DNA from: Merluccius polli
Taxonomy: Eukaryota > Chordata > Actinopteri > Gadiformes > Merlucciidae
Assembly (NCBI GenBank): GCA_030340625.1
Contig: JAOPHQ010002862.1
Span: 62,001-126,000, forward strand
Length of the DNA: 64,000 nt
Direction of reading: 5' to 3'
Made by a program: the position numbers and the translations under genes. This document shows, piece by piece, positions 19,948 through 31,133 of the stretch; within the stretch, counting starts at the first letter, position 1; every line of letters starts with the position of its first letter. The notes under the pieces are model-generated. The model was not told the DNA's origin and searched no databases. It saw only the letters and a list, made by a program, of their open reading frames with translations.

Positions 19948-20069
19948 CCTTTTAAGACGGAAGGGGATTCCAGTTGCAGTGCGAGTCAATTAAGGAGTTT
20001 ACACGGAGATAAAGTGAATTTGCAAACTAGCGCTAGTAAGACTAGCCAAGCTAACGTCAACGGTGCAGC

Positions 20070-23000
20070 ATGGCCGTGTTCATTGGAAATCTCGGTGAGT
20101 ACAAGGAAGGTCAAGAAGACTTCGAGTCATACACCGAGAGGTTTGAGCAATGGATGATAGTAAACGAAGTGGGGGAAGATAAAAAGGCCAACGTTTTCCT
20201 GTCTGTAATGGGTGCAGAAGCCTATGCACTGTTAAAAAACCTCTGCATACCAGATAAGCCAAGTAGACTCACTTATGAAGTGCTGTGCGGGAAGCTATCA
20301 TCCCATTACAAACCGAAGCCGTTAGTTATCGCGGAACGATTCAAATTTCAAAAAAGGAATCAGCAAGAAAATGAGTCCGTGTCGGCATATGTTGTAGCGT
20401 TGAAGCAGCTATCCACCCATTGTGAATTTGGTCCCCATTTAGACGAAGCATTGAGGGACAGATTTGTTAGTGGATTGAGGGTGGAGGCTATTCAGAGAAA
20501 GTTGCTCACAGAGCATAATCTGACATTTGCAAAAGCATGTGAACTGTCTCTATCAATGGAAATGGCGTCGAAGAATACGTTGGAGTTCGCTAGCAAAATG
20601 AAAGGACCTGCCACGGTGAATAGGATTGACAAGAAGACAACGAAGGGTGCGTGGAAAAGCAAACCAGCCACCAGCGAATGGAGAAGTAAGACCACGAGTG
20701 ACAATTCCAGACCACAGAGAACAGAAAATCACCAGCCCTGTTACCGATGTGGCGGTAGCAATCATGCAGCGCAAGTATGTAGGTACAAAACAGAGACATG
20801 CCACAAGTGTTCCAAAGTAGGACACATAGCAAGGATGTGTACAACTAAAGATAGGCAGGGACATACACAGTATGTGGCTGAAAGTAGCAATGAGACAACA
20901 GGAAATGGAAATGATGATGAACTGTTTGGGTCATATCCCATGAATGCTGTGTATCCCACATATACTGTTGGAAATGGAAAGGAGGAAATTACAGTAAATG
21001 TCCAATTAGAGGGAACTCCTCTAGAGATGCAGCTCGACACAGGAGCTGCCGTAACGCTTGTTTCTGAAGTAGTGTTTAAGAAGCATCTTTCTCATCTGCC
21101 AGTGAAAGAAAGTAAAGTGCAGCTGTCAACCTTTTCTGGTGAGAAAATTCCCTTGATGGGACAAGTGACTGTCAGTGCAAAATATGGTAACCAGAGTGGT
21201 GATTTACCTCTAGTGATCGTGAAGGGTGACAGACCAGCCCTCCTTGGCCGTAACTGGCTCACCAACTTCAGACTAGATTGGGCAAGCATTTTCTCAGTTA
21301 CACCAGCAGGGGGCTGTAATAACGCAGATGTAGAGGCAGTGTTGCAGAAACACAAAGCAGTGTTTTCTGAGGAGCTAGGCACTATTCGTGAGTTTAAGGC
21401 CAGTATCACAGTAAAGCCAAATACTAAGCCAGTCTTCAGGAAGGCCAGACCAGTGCCGTATGCACTAAAAGACGCAGTCGAGAAAGAGTTAAACCGGCTA
21501 GAGAAAGCAGGCATTATCTCAAAGATAGAACATAGTCAGTGGGCTGCCCCGATAGTCGTGGTACCCAAATCAGACAAGTCAATTCGTATCTGTGGAGACT
21601 ATAAGGTCACAGTAAACCAGAATGTGGAGGAGGAGAACTATCCACTACCGAATGTCGAAGATCTCTTTGCCACACTGGCCGGGGGCACTCTCTTCAGCAA
21701 GTTAGACCTGTCACATGCTTACCAACAGCTTGAGTTAGAGAAGGACTCAGAAAAGTATTTGACAATAACTACTCACAAAGGACTGTCCGTCTACCATAGA
21801 CTTTCATATGGAGTGTCCAGTGCGCCTTCTATGTTTCAGAATGTGATGGACCAGATCCTCCAAGGCTTAGAGCACGTGACCTGCTTCTTGGATGACATAC
21901 TGGTCACGGGGAAAACCAGAGCGGAGCACCTGAGGAACCTAGAGGAGGTACTGAGCCGCCTGGAGAGCTACGGGGTGAGAGTCAAAAGAGCAAAGTGTGA
22001 TTTCATGCAGGAGAGGGTAGAATACCTGGGCCATCTGATAGATAGTGAGGGACTGCACCCCACTGAAACAAAGGTTGCCGCCATAGTAAATGCACCCCAG
22101 CCTACAAACATCACAGAGCTACGGTCCTTCCTAGGTCTGTTGAACTACTATGGTCGTTTCATGAAAGACCTGTCAACTGTACTGCAGCCGCTACACCAAC
22201 TTCTAAAGAAAGAAGTCGACTGGAAATGGACACTGGAGTGTGCAGCAGCATTCAAAAATGCAAAAGAACAGTTAGTGAAAAGCTCAGTTGTAGTTCACTA
22301 TGACACCAAGAAACCCCTGAGATTAGCTACTGACGCATCCCCTTATGGGATAGGTGCGGTCATGTCTCACATAATGGAAAATGGGGATGAGAAACCTATC
22401 GCTTTCGCGTCTCGCACATTGACAGAGGCAGAAAGTAAATATAGTCAGATAGAGAAGGAGGCTTTGTCCATAATATTTGGCGTGACAAAATTTCATAAGT
22501 ACTTGTATGGCCGCAAGTTCAGTTTAATAACTGACCACAAGCCCCTCCTTGCCATTTTGGGCCCCAAGTCTGAAATTCCCACACTAGCCGCGTTGCGAAT
22601 GCAGCGATGGGCGCTGAGACTGATGGCTTATGACTACAGTATAGAGTACAGAACGTCAGCAGAGAATGCAAACGCAGATGCATTATCTAGACTGCCGGGG
22701 AAGGAAACAGATAATACAGCGGAGGAGAACAGTATCTTCTATTTCTCAGTAGTGGATGAGCTCCCCGTGCATGCTACAGAGATAGCACAGAGCACTCTCA
22801 AGGACCCAGTCCTATGCAAGGTACTGGAGCTGACTCGGTCCGGATGGCCAAGTCATATCAAGGATGAGAGACTGAAACCTTACTTCACCCGAAAGAATGA
22901 ACTGTCTGTGGAACAAGGATGTATTCTGTGGGGAATTCGAGTCATCATTCCACCAGCACACAGAGAGCGACTACTGCGTGATCTACACCAAGGGCACCCT

Positions 23001-24194
23001 GGAGGGTGCAAGATGAAGGCCTTGGCCAGGAGCTACTTGTGGTGGCCCCAGCTAGACAGTGAAATAGAACATGCAGTACAGCAATGTGATGCGTGTCAGA
23101 GTGTGAGGAAACTACCAGCAGCAGCACCACTACACTGCTGGCAGTGGTCGACTAGGGTTTGGCAGAGGATACATATCGACTTTGCAGAGAAGGATCAACA
23201 CCACTTCTTAGTATTAGTGGACAGTCATTCGAAATGGCTCGAGGTAATCGCCATGGCAACAACCACAGCCGCCAAAACAATTGAGGTGCTGCGGAACATC
23301 TTTTCATCTTACGGTCTCCCCGAGGAGATTGTTTCCGACAACGGTCCTCAATTTACCTCGCAGGAGTACAAGACATTCCTGCAAAGCAATGGCATAAAGC
23401 AGACCTTGGTACCAGCCTACCATCCAGCTTCTAATGGAGCTGCAGAGCGAGCAGTTCAGACAGTGAAAGCATCACTGCTGAAACAAGTGCTTGATGAAAA
23501 GAAACAAAATGTTACTATAACAATGCAGCACAGGCTAGCCAACTCCCTGATGTCATACAGAAGTACACCACACAGTGTTACAGGATGTGCACCGGCTGAA
23601 CTGTTCCTCAAACATCAGATCAGGACCAGGTTCAGCTTACTGAAACCAGATCTTGCTCGAGTGGTAGAAGCCAAACAACAAAAACAAAAAGACTACCATG
23701 ATCAAACCGCCTCCAAGCTGAGACATCTGTCTGAGGGTGACTCAGTCCTGATCCGAAACTTCCGTGGAGGAAAGGAGAGGTGGACGAAAGGAACAGTGGA
23801 AAAGAGACTCGGACCAGTCACCTACCTGGTGTGGAATGGAGTGAGCCGACGCTCAGTCCACATCGACCATCTGCTGTACAACCAACCGTCCAGTCCAGAG
23901 ACATTGGAGTTACCGGATGAGCAGTTGGACGTCACCAACAACTACCCTGCAGTGGTTCATGCGGACTTGGGGGGGAAAGGCCCACCTGGAGCAGTAGGTG
24001 GTAGCCCGTACTCACCTGAAGCGACACCATTGATACGTATGCAGGCTAATGAGACGCTTGGAACACCTTCACCAGACTCAGTGGCCTGTGACAAGGCAGT
24101 GACACCTGCCAACCGAGCAGCCAGTTCCCCAGAGGTGCTTGGGCGCAGGTACCCTGTGAGAGAAAGAGCGCCTCCTAAACGACTGACTTTGTGA
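20070..24194 (+). CDS. Gag-Pol polyprotein of gypsy 2 (1374 aa, complete)
   Basis: Encodes the structural protein and all enzymes for reverse transcription and integration. Start: the ATG at 20070 opens MAVFIGNLGEYKEG after the leader. Residues 1-200 are capsid-like; CCHC zinc knuckles start at C224 and C244; aspartic protease D-T-G at 323-325; RT with F-L-D-D at 606-609; RNase H first aspartate about 755; integrase zinc-binding H973, H976 (or nearby), C1006, C1009; integrase core D1037, D1090, E1126 with the classic D-35-E spacing; then a GPY/F-like C-terminal fold (about 1225-1280) and a proline-rich tail. There is no stop and no frameshift, and no envelope frame follows. Gag and Pol share one frame, unlike the broken element 1. 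Confidence 0.95.
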   Translation: MAVFIGNLGEYKEGQEDFESYTERFEQWMIVNEVGEDKKANVFLSVMGAEAYALLKNLCIPDKPSRLTYEVLCGKLSSHYKPKPLVIAERFKFQKRNQQENESVSAYVVALKQLSTHCEFGPHLDEALRDRFVSGLRVEAIQRKLLTEHNLTFAKACELSLSMEMASKNTLEFASKMKGPATVNRIDKKTTKGAWKSKPATSEWRSKTTSDNSRPQRTENHQPCYRCGGSNHAAQVCRYKTETCHKCSKVGHIARMCTTKDRQGHTQYVAESSNETTGNGNDDELFGSYPMNAVYPTYTVGNGKEEITVNVQLEGTPLEMQLDTGAAVTLVSEVVFKKHLSHLPVKESKVQLSTFSGEKIPLMGQVTVSAKYGNQSGDLPLVIVKGDRPALLGRNWLTNFRLDWASIFSVTPAGGCNNADVEAVLQKHKAVFSEELGTIREFKASITVKPNTKPVFRKARPVPYALKDAVEKELNRLEKAGIISKIEHSQWAAPIVVVPKSDKSIRICGDYKVTVNQNVEEENYPLPNVEDLFATLAGGTLFSKLDLSHAYQQLELEKDSEKYLTITTHKGLSVYHRLSYGVSSAPSMFQNVMDQILQGLEHVTCFLDDILVTGKTRAEHLRNLEEVLSRLESYGVRVKRAKCDFMQERVEYLGHLIDSEGLHPTETKVAAIVNAPQPTNITELRSFLGLLNYYGRFMKDLSTVLQPLHQLLKKEVDWKWTLECAAAFKNAKEQLVKSSVVVHYDTKKPLRLATDASPYGIGAVMSHIMENGDEKPIAFASRTLTEAESKYSQIEKEALSIIFGVTKFHKYLYGRKFSLITDHKPLLAILGPKSEIPTLAALRMQRWALRLMAYDYSIEYRTSAENANADALSRLPGKETDNTAEENSIFYFSVVDELPVHATEIAQSTLKDPVLCKVLELTRSGWPSHIKDERLKPYFTRKNELSVEQGCILWGIRVIIPPAHRERLLRDLHQGHPGGCKMKALARSYLWWPQLDSEIEHAVQQCDACQSVRKLPAAAPLHCWQWSTRVWQRIHIDFAEKDQHHFLVLVDSHSKWLEVIAMATTTAAKTIEVLRNIFSSYGLPEEIVSDNGPQFTSQEYKTFLQSNGIKQTLVPAYHPASNGAAERAVQTVKASLLKQVLDEKKQNVTITMQHRLANSLMSYRSTPHSVTGCAPAELFLKHQIRTRFSLLKPDLARVVEAKQQKQKDYHDQTASKLRHLSEGDSVLIRNFRGGKERWTKGTVEKRLGPVTYLVWNGVSRRSVHIDHLLYNQPSSPETLELPDEQLDVTNNYPAVVHADLGGKGPPGAVGGSPYSPEATPLIRMQANETLGTPSPDSVACDKAVTPANRAASSPEVLGRRYPVRERAPPKRLTL

Positions 24195-24416
24195 TCAGTC
24201 AGTTCCTGAGGAACATTGTTCCGAAAGTAAAAGAGTTCCTGTTCATACAAAAATGTGAAAAAGAGTTCCTGAGACTGAAATGTAAAAGACTGAAATTCTG
24301 GGTCTAATGGGTTGTGTTAGCAGTAATAATTTAGTTACAATTCTTTAAGTAAGAAAATTACTGTAGCAAATATATTTTAAGTTATGAGTCTATTCTTAAT
24401 GGGAACTTCATAGTTT

Positions 24417-24428
24417 AAGGGGAAGGAG
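24417..24428 (+). promoter_or_regulatory. Polypurine tract of gypsy 2
   Basis: AAGGGGAAGGAG directly before the 3' LTR. Confidence 0.85.
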
Positions 24429-24653
24429 TGTAGTATATTGATACTATAACTGCTTAGCTATGAGAGTAATACAGTTTGTGTTTAACCACCGCCATCTAGT
24501 GGTCATTTGGTAATACAGTAATACTCAGAGGTTAACTGGTTTTGGTAGTCTGAGAACTGCAATAAAGAAGTGCAGACGTGTGCAAGTTGGTCTCCGTGTT
24601 CCGTATCTGTTATGGATATATTAACAGTAATATAATGGTACAAAGTTATTACA
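24429..24653 (+). repeat. 3' LTR of gypsy 2
   Basis: 225 bp, no difference from the 5' LTR found by eye. Confidence 0.95.
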
Positions 24654-24665
24654 GTGTCCCTTTAA

Positions 24666-25990
24666 GAGTTTAAACAAATGACCTGTCCTAGTTATTGCCA
24701 CATATTCACTGCTTAAGCCGACATGTCTGGAATCTATCCTACCCTCCACCTTTCAATCCAAATGGTTTCTCCTCGGAGTCGTGATCGTGCCTGCCTTAGG
24801 TTGTCCCCAGGTTTCAAGGTGGGATCTTACCTGTCATAGGCTAACCAGCCTTCCCTACTGGCCTGTTGCAGGATGCCGTGTATGGGGATAAATCCCTTCT
24901 GATTCTTATGTTCAGCCCATAGGATAGGTGGCTGTGGAGGAGTAGAGACAGATATCTATGACAGCTATCCATGCAGTCCTGTGTATGCGTAATGGAGACA
25001 CCACACTTCGTTGATGCTGTAATTATGACACGGTGGTGGACGAAGCTAACAAATAAACATTTTCAACAAAGCATAACAGCATTAGGCGTTGGCGTTTGCA
25101 AGGTAAACCCAATTCTTCCCAATGTCAATAAACAATCTAGCTTGTGCATTAGCTCCCTTCCCAGCAGATTGCTGAAGTACTTTTTAATTATCACTTTAAC
25201 CAGGACATTGCAAATGTTCAGAGAACATTTGTCTGACCAAAACAATTTGTCAATTAAACAAATAAAACACAAACAACTAAAACAAAGAATAAACAACCTG
25301 TAATCTATTTCAACAAAACACATGAAGAGCAAGCCATGACAACAGAGGCGGGACTTATACCACGCAGTCCACTCTTCCCTCTTGGGGACACACCTACCGG
25401 TAGACTCTGGCAACCCAAAACAAACTTTCTTTTAACTATTTCAACACCACACTATGGAGGTATTCTAAGCAACCTAATGATGGACTTATTTGATTGCTAC
25501 ATACGCAACATTGCGTATCAGTTTTTTATATTGTAATAACTACCGCACTCCCGCAGGGTCCTTTTAGGGCGGGTCCCACTACCTCAGTTTGGTGAGGGGG
25601 GAATTTCCCTGAACTCTTAAAAGAGTTCCCAGCGCTGGTTGACCCCTGGACTTCTGTGGACGAGCGGTAGAGGAGATAACTTCTGATTTAAATGAATAGT
25701 ACCCAACTTAACTGAGCTGTTGGTCTGCTAATTGTCCCACAAAACACTAAAACACTTTTATCCACATAGTTATAAAACAAATACACAAAACACAGAAACA
25801 AATAACAGACACTAATACATAATTGATCTCTACATGTGCACGTTCTATGTCCCAACATATCCTTAAATGTTCTAATGATCACAGCGCTTTCTTTGTTTTA
25901 TTCGAACCCCTCTAAGTCTGTTATCCCCCTGGACATACTGAGCTGGTTGTCCCTTTACCACTTTGTTTTGAAAGGCACCTTCAAATAAAA
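24666..25990 (-). pseudogene. ERV internal region, decayed gag-pol
   Basis: Retroviral DNA between X' and the LINE. A minus-strand segment around 24800-24935 reads as a short pol-like stretch (F-I-P-I-H-G-I-L-Q, then W-L-A-Y-D) without a catalytic motif. Frames 25063-25413 and 25688-25882 (minus) have no recognised domain. Protease and RT catalytic motifs were not found, so they are deleted or too decayed. Confidence 0.45.
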
Positions 25991-26077
25991 TATATTATTA
26001 TTACTATTATCATTATTATTTTTATTACCCCTATTATTATTATTATTATTATTATCATTATTATTATCAGTAGTAAG
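25988..26077. repeat. (TTA)n-type microsatellite, tail of the LINE
   Basis: TTATTATTATTATT with interruptions. It is the 3' tail of the minus-strand LINE that starts its 3'UTR at 26078. Confidence 0.85.
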
Positions 26078-29000
26078 GCAAGGCAAGGCAGCTTTATTTA
26101 TATAGCGCATTTCATACACAATGGCAACTCAATGCGCTTTACATAATTGAAATAAAAATTAGAATAAAAAATACAAGAATAGAAGAATAGAAAGAAATAA
26201 AGTACTATAAGAGCAGCATAAAATCATGATTTAAAAGGACATAGTGCAATTAAATTTACAATTTAAAGTGCTTTGAACGAGCTCAATCATAAGCACAGGA
26301 GAAGAGAAGTGTTTTTAACTTGGATTTAAAAATGCTCACAGTTGGGGCTGATTTCAGTTCAGCTGGTAGTTTGTTCCAGTTTTGTGCAGCATAACAGCTA
26401 AACGCTGCTTCACCATGTTTAGTTTGAACTCTGGGCTTCACTATCTGACCTAAGTCAGTAGATCTCAGAGCCCTACTGGGTTTGTATTCTACTAAGATGT
26501 CATTCATGTATTCTGGACCTAAACCATTCAGTGATTTGTAGACCAGTAGCAGAACTTTAAAGTCTATTCTGTAGCTGACTGGGAGCCAGTGTAAAGACTT
26601 TAGGACTGGAGTAATGTGCTCTGATCTCTTTGTTCCGGTTAAAACTCGAGCTGCAGCATTCTGAATGAGCTGCAGCTGTTTAATGCTTTTTTGTGGGAGT
26701 CCAGTCAGAAGGCCGTTACAGTAGTCGAGTCTACTGGAGATAAAAGCATGAATCAACTTCTCCTGGTCTGTTTGAGACATAAAACCCTTCACTCTGGATA
26801 TGTTCTTAAGATGATAGAAGGCTGTTTTGGTGATGGATTTGATATGACTGCTGAAGGTCAAATCTGAGTCTATCAGCACGCCAAGGTTTCTGACTTGGTC
26901 CCTAGTTTTTAGAGAGAGTGACTCGAAATGGTTACTGACGGCAGTCCTCTTCTCTTTATTGCCAAAAACAATTACCTCAGTTTTGTCCTGATTTAATTGA
27001 AGGAAATTTTGGTTCATCCAATTTGTTACTTGCTCTAAACAGTGACACAATGACTGTATTGGGCTGTAGTCATCCGAGGACAGTGCTATGTATAACTGCA
27101 TGTCATCTGCATAACTGTGATAGTCTACATTTGAGTTCTGCAGAACTTGACCCAAAGGCAGCATATATAGACTGAACAGAAGGGGTCCAAGAACTGACCC
27201 CTGAGGAACTCCACATGTCATAGCCATTCGATTGGATTCATAACTTCCAATGGTCACAAAATAACTCCGCTCCTTCAAGTAGGACCTGAACCATTCTAGG
27301 ACTGTTCCGCTGAGTCCTGCCCAAGTTTCCAACCTGTTCAACAATATACTGTGATCCACAGTGTCAAATGCAGCACTGAGATCCAACAGGACCAGAACTG
27401 ACACCTTGCCTGAGTCAGTGTTTAACCTAATATCATTTAACACTCTAATAAGAGCTGTTTCTGTACTGTGGTGAGGTCGGAAGCCTGATTGGAATTTGTT
27501 GAAAAGGCCGCTGGAATTCAAGAATTTGCTGAGTTGATTAAAAACCACTTTCTCAATGATCTTGGCTATAAAGGGAAGATTTGAGATAGGTCTGTAGTTG
27601 GTTAACATGGAAGCATCCAGCGATCTCTTTTTTAAGAGTGGCTTAATAGCAGCTACTTTTAGGGATTTAGGAAACGTGCCCGATTGGAGTGAGCTATTTA
27701 GTATTTGTCGCAAATCTATTTGGACAGAGTTCACAATAGTTTTAAAAAAGTCTGATGGCATTTTGTCAAGACAGCATGTTGATGGTTTTAGATGCTGAAC
27801 TGTTTCCTCTATGGTTTTTTGGTCAACTGTATTAAATTCTGACATCGCAGTTGAGTTATTCCTGGGAGGTCTTAGGGATTGCGTTATTTTATTGTTTTGT
27901 TGATTTGTGCTAATATTTAACCTTATGGACTGGATTTTTTCACTGAAAAAGCAAGCAAATTCATTGCATTTTACTGTGGAAAGGAGTTCTGGAGCTATCT
28001 GTTTAGGGGGGTTTGTCAGCTTATCAACCATAGCAAATAGGGTGCGAGTGTTGTTGATGTTCTTATTAATAATTTCAGAAAAGTGTCGCTGTCTAGCCTT
28101 TACTAACTCATAGTTGAAATTACAAAGACTTATTTTGTAGAGGTCATGGTGAATTTGAAGTTTAGTTTTTCTCCACTTACACTCTGCTTTCCTGCATTCT
28201 GTTTTTAAAGCCTTTACCATCATAGTGTTCCTCCATGGTGTTTTCTTTCTGATCAAGGTCGTCTTAGTTTTAATAGGTGCAACAGCATCCATGACATTTG
28301 AGATTTTCCAGTTAAATTGATCTAGGAGTTCATCAACTGACTCTGCACTCACAGTTGGTGACATAGCTATAGCCTCCATAAACTTTGCACTGGTATTCTC
28401 ATTTATGTACCTTCTCTTAACAGACACAGAGGTTAACTGAACATTTGGAATGATCTGTAAATCAAAGAACACACAGAAATGATCAGAAAGAGCCAAGTCC
28501 TTAACATCCACAGAATAAATGTTAACACCTTTAGAGATAACCAGATCCAGAGTGTGGCCTTGAGTGTGTGTGGGCCCTTTCACATGTTGCAAGAGGCCAA
28601 AAGTGTCAAGTAGAGCAGAGAGTTCTTTGGCATTAGTGTCCATGTTATTGTCTACGTGAATGTTAAAATCCCCTTTTATGATAAAAAAGTTATAGTCAGT
28701 GCAGATAACTGACAGCAGTTCAGCAAACTCATCAATGAATTTTCCTGAGTATCATGGAGGTCTATAAATGATTAAAAAAAGGACTTTTGGATCACTTTTT
28801 AGAAAAAAACAGAGATATTCAAAAGAGCTAAAATCACCTAACGTAATTTCCTTGCACTGAAATACAGATTTAAAGATGGCAGCAACTCCCCCGCCTTTCT
28901 TACCAGTTGGTGCTGCCTCATTGAGAATAGCACAACAGCTACATTCAGTCAGCCATGTTTCACTAAGAAGTAAAAAATCTAGGTCATAGGTCATAATGAC

Positions 29001-29310
29001 GTAATTAACTAACAGTGATTTGTTGACTAGTGATCTGATGTTGAGTAGAGCTAATCTTGTGGAGATAGCAGGAGACACTGGTATATTTCGAGGTTGACAT
29101 GCTATACTTAATAAATTGGCAGATTTACCCTTTTTATTTCTCACCAGTTTAACCATTCTTCTGTTGCCTGTCATCACAGGGATTGAGAAGGCTATCTGAA
29201 CTCCATAGGGCCCTGACTTTTCCTGGGGGAGAACATTATTGGTATCAGTATTGCAGCCTGGACCCGGCACGTATCAGTCCGACTCACAGATTATCTGAGT
29301 CAGAGGAGTA
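26000..29310 (-). mobile_element. L2/CR1-like LINE, nearly full length
   Basis: A minus-strand non-LTR element with endonuclease (28700-29200), RT (26900-27850) and a 3'UTR (26078-26282, aaggcaaggcagctttatttatatagcgc on the plus strand) ending in a TTA microsatellite. It is inserted in the ERV gag-pol region. The 5' limit near 29310 is uncertain and no TSD was found. Confidence 0.8.
26283..29270 (-). pseudogene. LINE ORF2: endonuclease-reverse transcriptase, one nonsense codon
   Basis: One minus-strand frame of about 995 codons interrupted only by TGA at 28752-28754. The N-terminal ~170 residues before the stop include the start of an AP-endonuclease domain (S-E-T-W-L, then I-I-Y-R-P-P). After the stop come N-I-H-V-D and S-D-H. 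RT motifs follow: S-G-F-R-P-H-H-S-T-E-T-A, L-D-L-S-A-A-F-D-T-V-D-H, G-V-P-Q-G-S-V-L-G-P-L and Y-A-D-D-M-Q. It ends at 26283. These are the usual L2-clade enzyme parts that nick DNA and copy LINE RNA. The single stop suggests recent loss of function or a sequencing difference. Confidence 0.85.
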
Positions 29311-29319
29311 GTAGTAGTA

Positions 29320-29712
29320 TTATACGGTAACCTCTGCATACCGGTAAATCTTTATTGCCCTCTCTCTTTTAGATCTCCTTATCTAAGTACTTCTTGCAGC
29401 TCTAGTGCTGCCCTGCTTTATTGTCCTCTTCTCAGGGCCAGGCCCCCTCCCTTTCTCTCTGCTCTCTGTCCCTCTCTCTTTTTGATACATGACTAATACT
29501 AATTTTAATGCCTGTTTAGATATTCTTTTCTTAAATTTTTCAGAGATCTTATTGATCTCATCTTTATGTAGATAACAAACCCTACCCAAAATGTCCACTG
29601 CTGTTAACGACATATGTATTTTCTAAGTGTACTAACACTATATTTTTAAGCAATATTTATTTTTGATTACTTTTACTCTTACTTTATTAAACGATGTTTA
29701 TTTTTATTTTTT
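29320..29712 (-). other. ERV internal DNA, no clear domain
   Basis: A minus-strand frame (29383-29613, 76 aa; lysine-rich) may be a gag piece. Not recognised. Confidence 0.4.
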
Positions 29713-30683
29713 TTAATTAACTTTACTCTTTACTTTCAAATGGTGACATATCAGCCCTCTCCCTGCTCCCTGGGTCAGGAAAGGCGGGCCATCTGACAGT
29801 TGGCTCTTAGTACCGTCACTCTCGCGGGTTGTTATGGCTACGGGAGCGCCGGCTCCTGCCTGCGTTGTTGTTGTCCTTATTGCCGCCGGCCACTGGCCGC
29901 CACGACGTCCCCTTGCCTTTGCCTTTGGCTCTGCGTCCCTGTGTCTTGCCCTGATTCGTAACCCGTAGCCTGACCGGTGTGTCTTGCTGCTAATTCTCGC
30001 TTTGTGTCCTGTAGTAGTAGTAGTAGTAGTCTCTAGTAAATCTGTCTCAAGGTCTAACTTTCCGCCTCTTACATTGATAACGGGGGCTTGTATTCCCCCT
30101 TGTGAGATAACAGTGTACGGGGGAGGTGTTCTCATGTCGGCTATGTTGTCGGAGGCTGTGTGTGCACATATTGATTTCAGGTTTGGGTATAGGTGGGGGC
30201 TGTTGGCCCCGTTGGTGAAGCAGTCACAGTCACAGTCTTAGTCACAGTCCTGGGCAAGTTTTTGTCTTTCTGAGCTTCTAATGCTACACATGCTAATGCT
30301 ACTGTATGCACTGACGCTCTCCTCTCCTCTTTCTCTTCTAGTGCTGCTCTCCACTTCTTCTTTGTCCTCCAACTTTGCTTTCCCTCTTCTGCCTTATGCC
30401 TTTCTAACTCTCTTAACACAGTCCTCTCGGCATCCGCCAGATAGGGCAACAATTTGGCCTGTTTCTCATCTCCAGGTATCTGTCCCTTCTCCTGGAGCCA
30501 CGTCCAGGTCACCTCGTGACCCTCCATTATCTTTCCCTGTTTATTCGGTGTAAACCCACTAATCAATTGGAACTTAATTTGTTTCCATTGCTCTCCTATG
30601 GTGTCTTCAGGACACCCCCCACATTCTTTAAACTCTCTGTTGAGTTCCCCGTCCATTTTAACACAGTATTTAAAACAGTACAC
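29713..30683 (-). pseudogene. ERV gag-like region
   Basis: Two minus-strand frames: 30177-30683 (168 codons) and 29713-30135 (140 codons), in different phases. The first looks like a retroviral matrix domain: short, helix-rich, W-rich in the centre, followed by a charged E/K/R-rich helix. Its likely start is the second Met near 30656. The second is basic and proline/threonine-rich, like the linker between matrix and capsid. Position right after the leader and sense with the LTR support gag. The capsid major homology region and zinc knuckles are not seen. Frameshifted, not functional. Confidence 0.6.
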
Positions 30684-31133
30684 ACCCTAACAACAAACAT
30701 TATTATACACATACAGGGTCGGTGTGAATGACTCACAGTCTGCTCTCTGCACGAAATATTGCCCAGTGAGACAAGCTTCTAGGCTGAAAAAACTTTCAGT
30801 CCGGTCTCACTCTAGGGGTCTCCCCAGGCTTCGTACAGAGACTTTTAGACACACTTCTCCCGTATCCACCCACAAAACAGAAAATATTTAAATTTTTTTT
30901 ATTGTTTTAATACCCCACAGAACAGGCGTTAGAAGAGACTTATGAGAATCTCACGACAAGTCTAACCCCTGGAACCACCCACACAATGTACAATCTTTAC
31001 TTAATCAGCCTTTTTAACAGTTTCCCATTTTTCAACGTTTGACTATTATGTTCAAATGTTTGCATCGCAATATATCGTATGAACTCAGGCTATTTGTACC
31101 CCCGGCGTTACCTTTTCACTAGTACAAACTATT

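Larger units (their letters stand above)
19704..24653 (+). mobile_element. Ty3/gypsy LTR retrotransposon 2, intact and young
   Basis: LTRs 19704-19928 and 24429-24653 (225 bp each) look identical by eye. 5-bp TSD GTGTC at 19699-19703 and 24654-24658. Primer site 19930-19947, purine tract 24417-24428 and one uninterrupted gag-pol frame (20070-24194). All parts for autonomous retrotransposition of an env-less element appear present. It sits in X' inside the ERV, so it is the youngest layer there. It belongs to the same broad lineage as element 1 (same primer type and similar Gag). Confidence 0.95.
19209..24661 (-). mobile_element. Inverted, truncated copy of element X (X'), split by gypsy 2
   Basis: 19209-19703 is the reverse complement of the left part of X. 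It starts inside the minisatellite of Y (gtaacccaccccggacc) and runs out to 'aaactacacagtgtc'. Beyond the gypsy it ends GTGTCCCT at 24661 with TTAA at 24662-24665. It has Y (truncated) but not Z. It also lacks the candidate first-exon stretch of X (17310-17420), which is deleted. Confidence 0.82.

Noticed and set aside
20492..21514. Several minus-strand frames under the gypsy 2 gag-pol
   Set aside because: Shadows of the intact plus-strand polyprotein.
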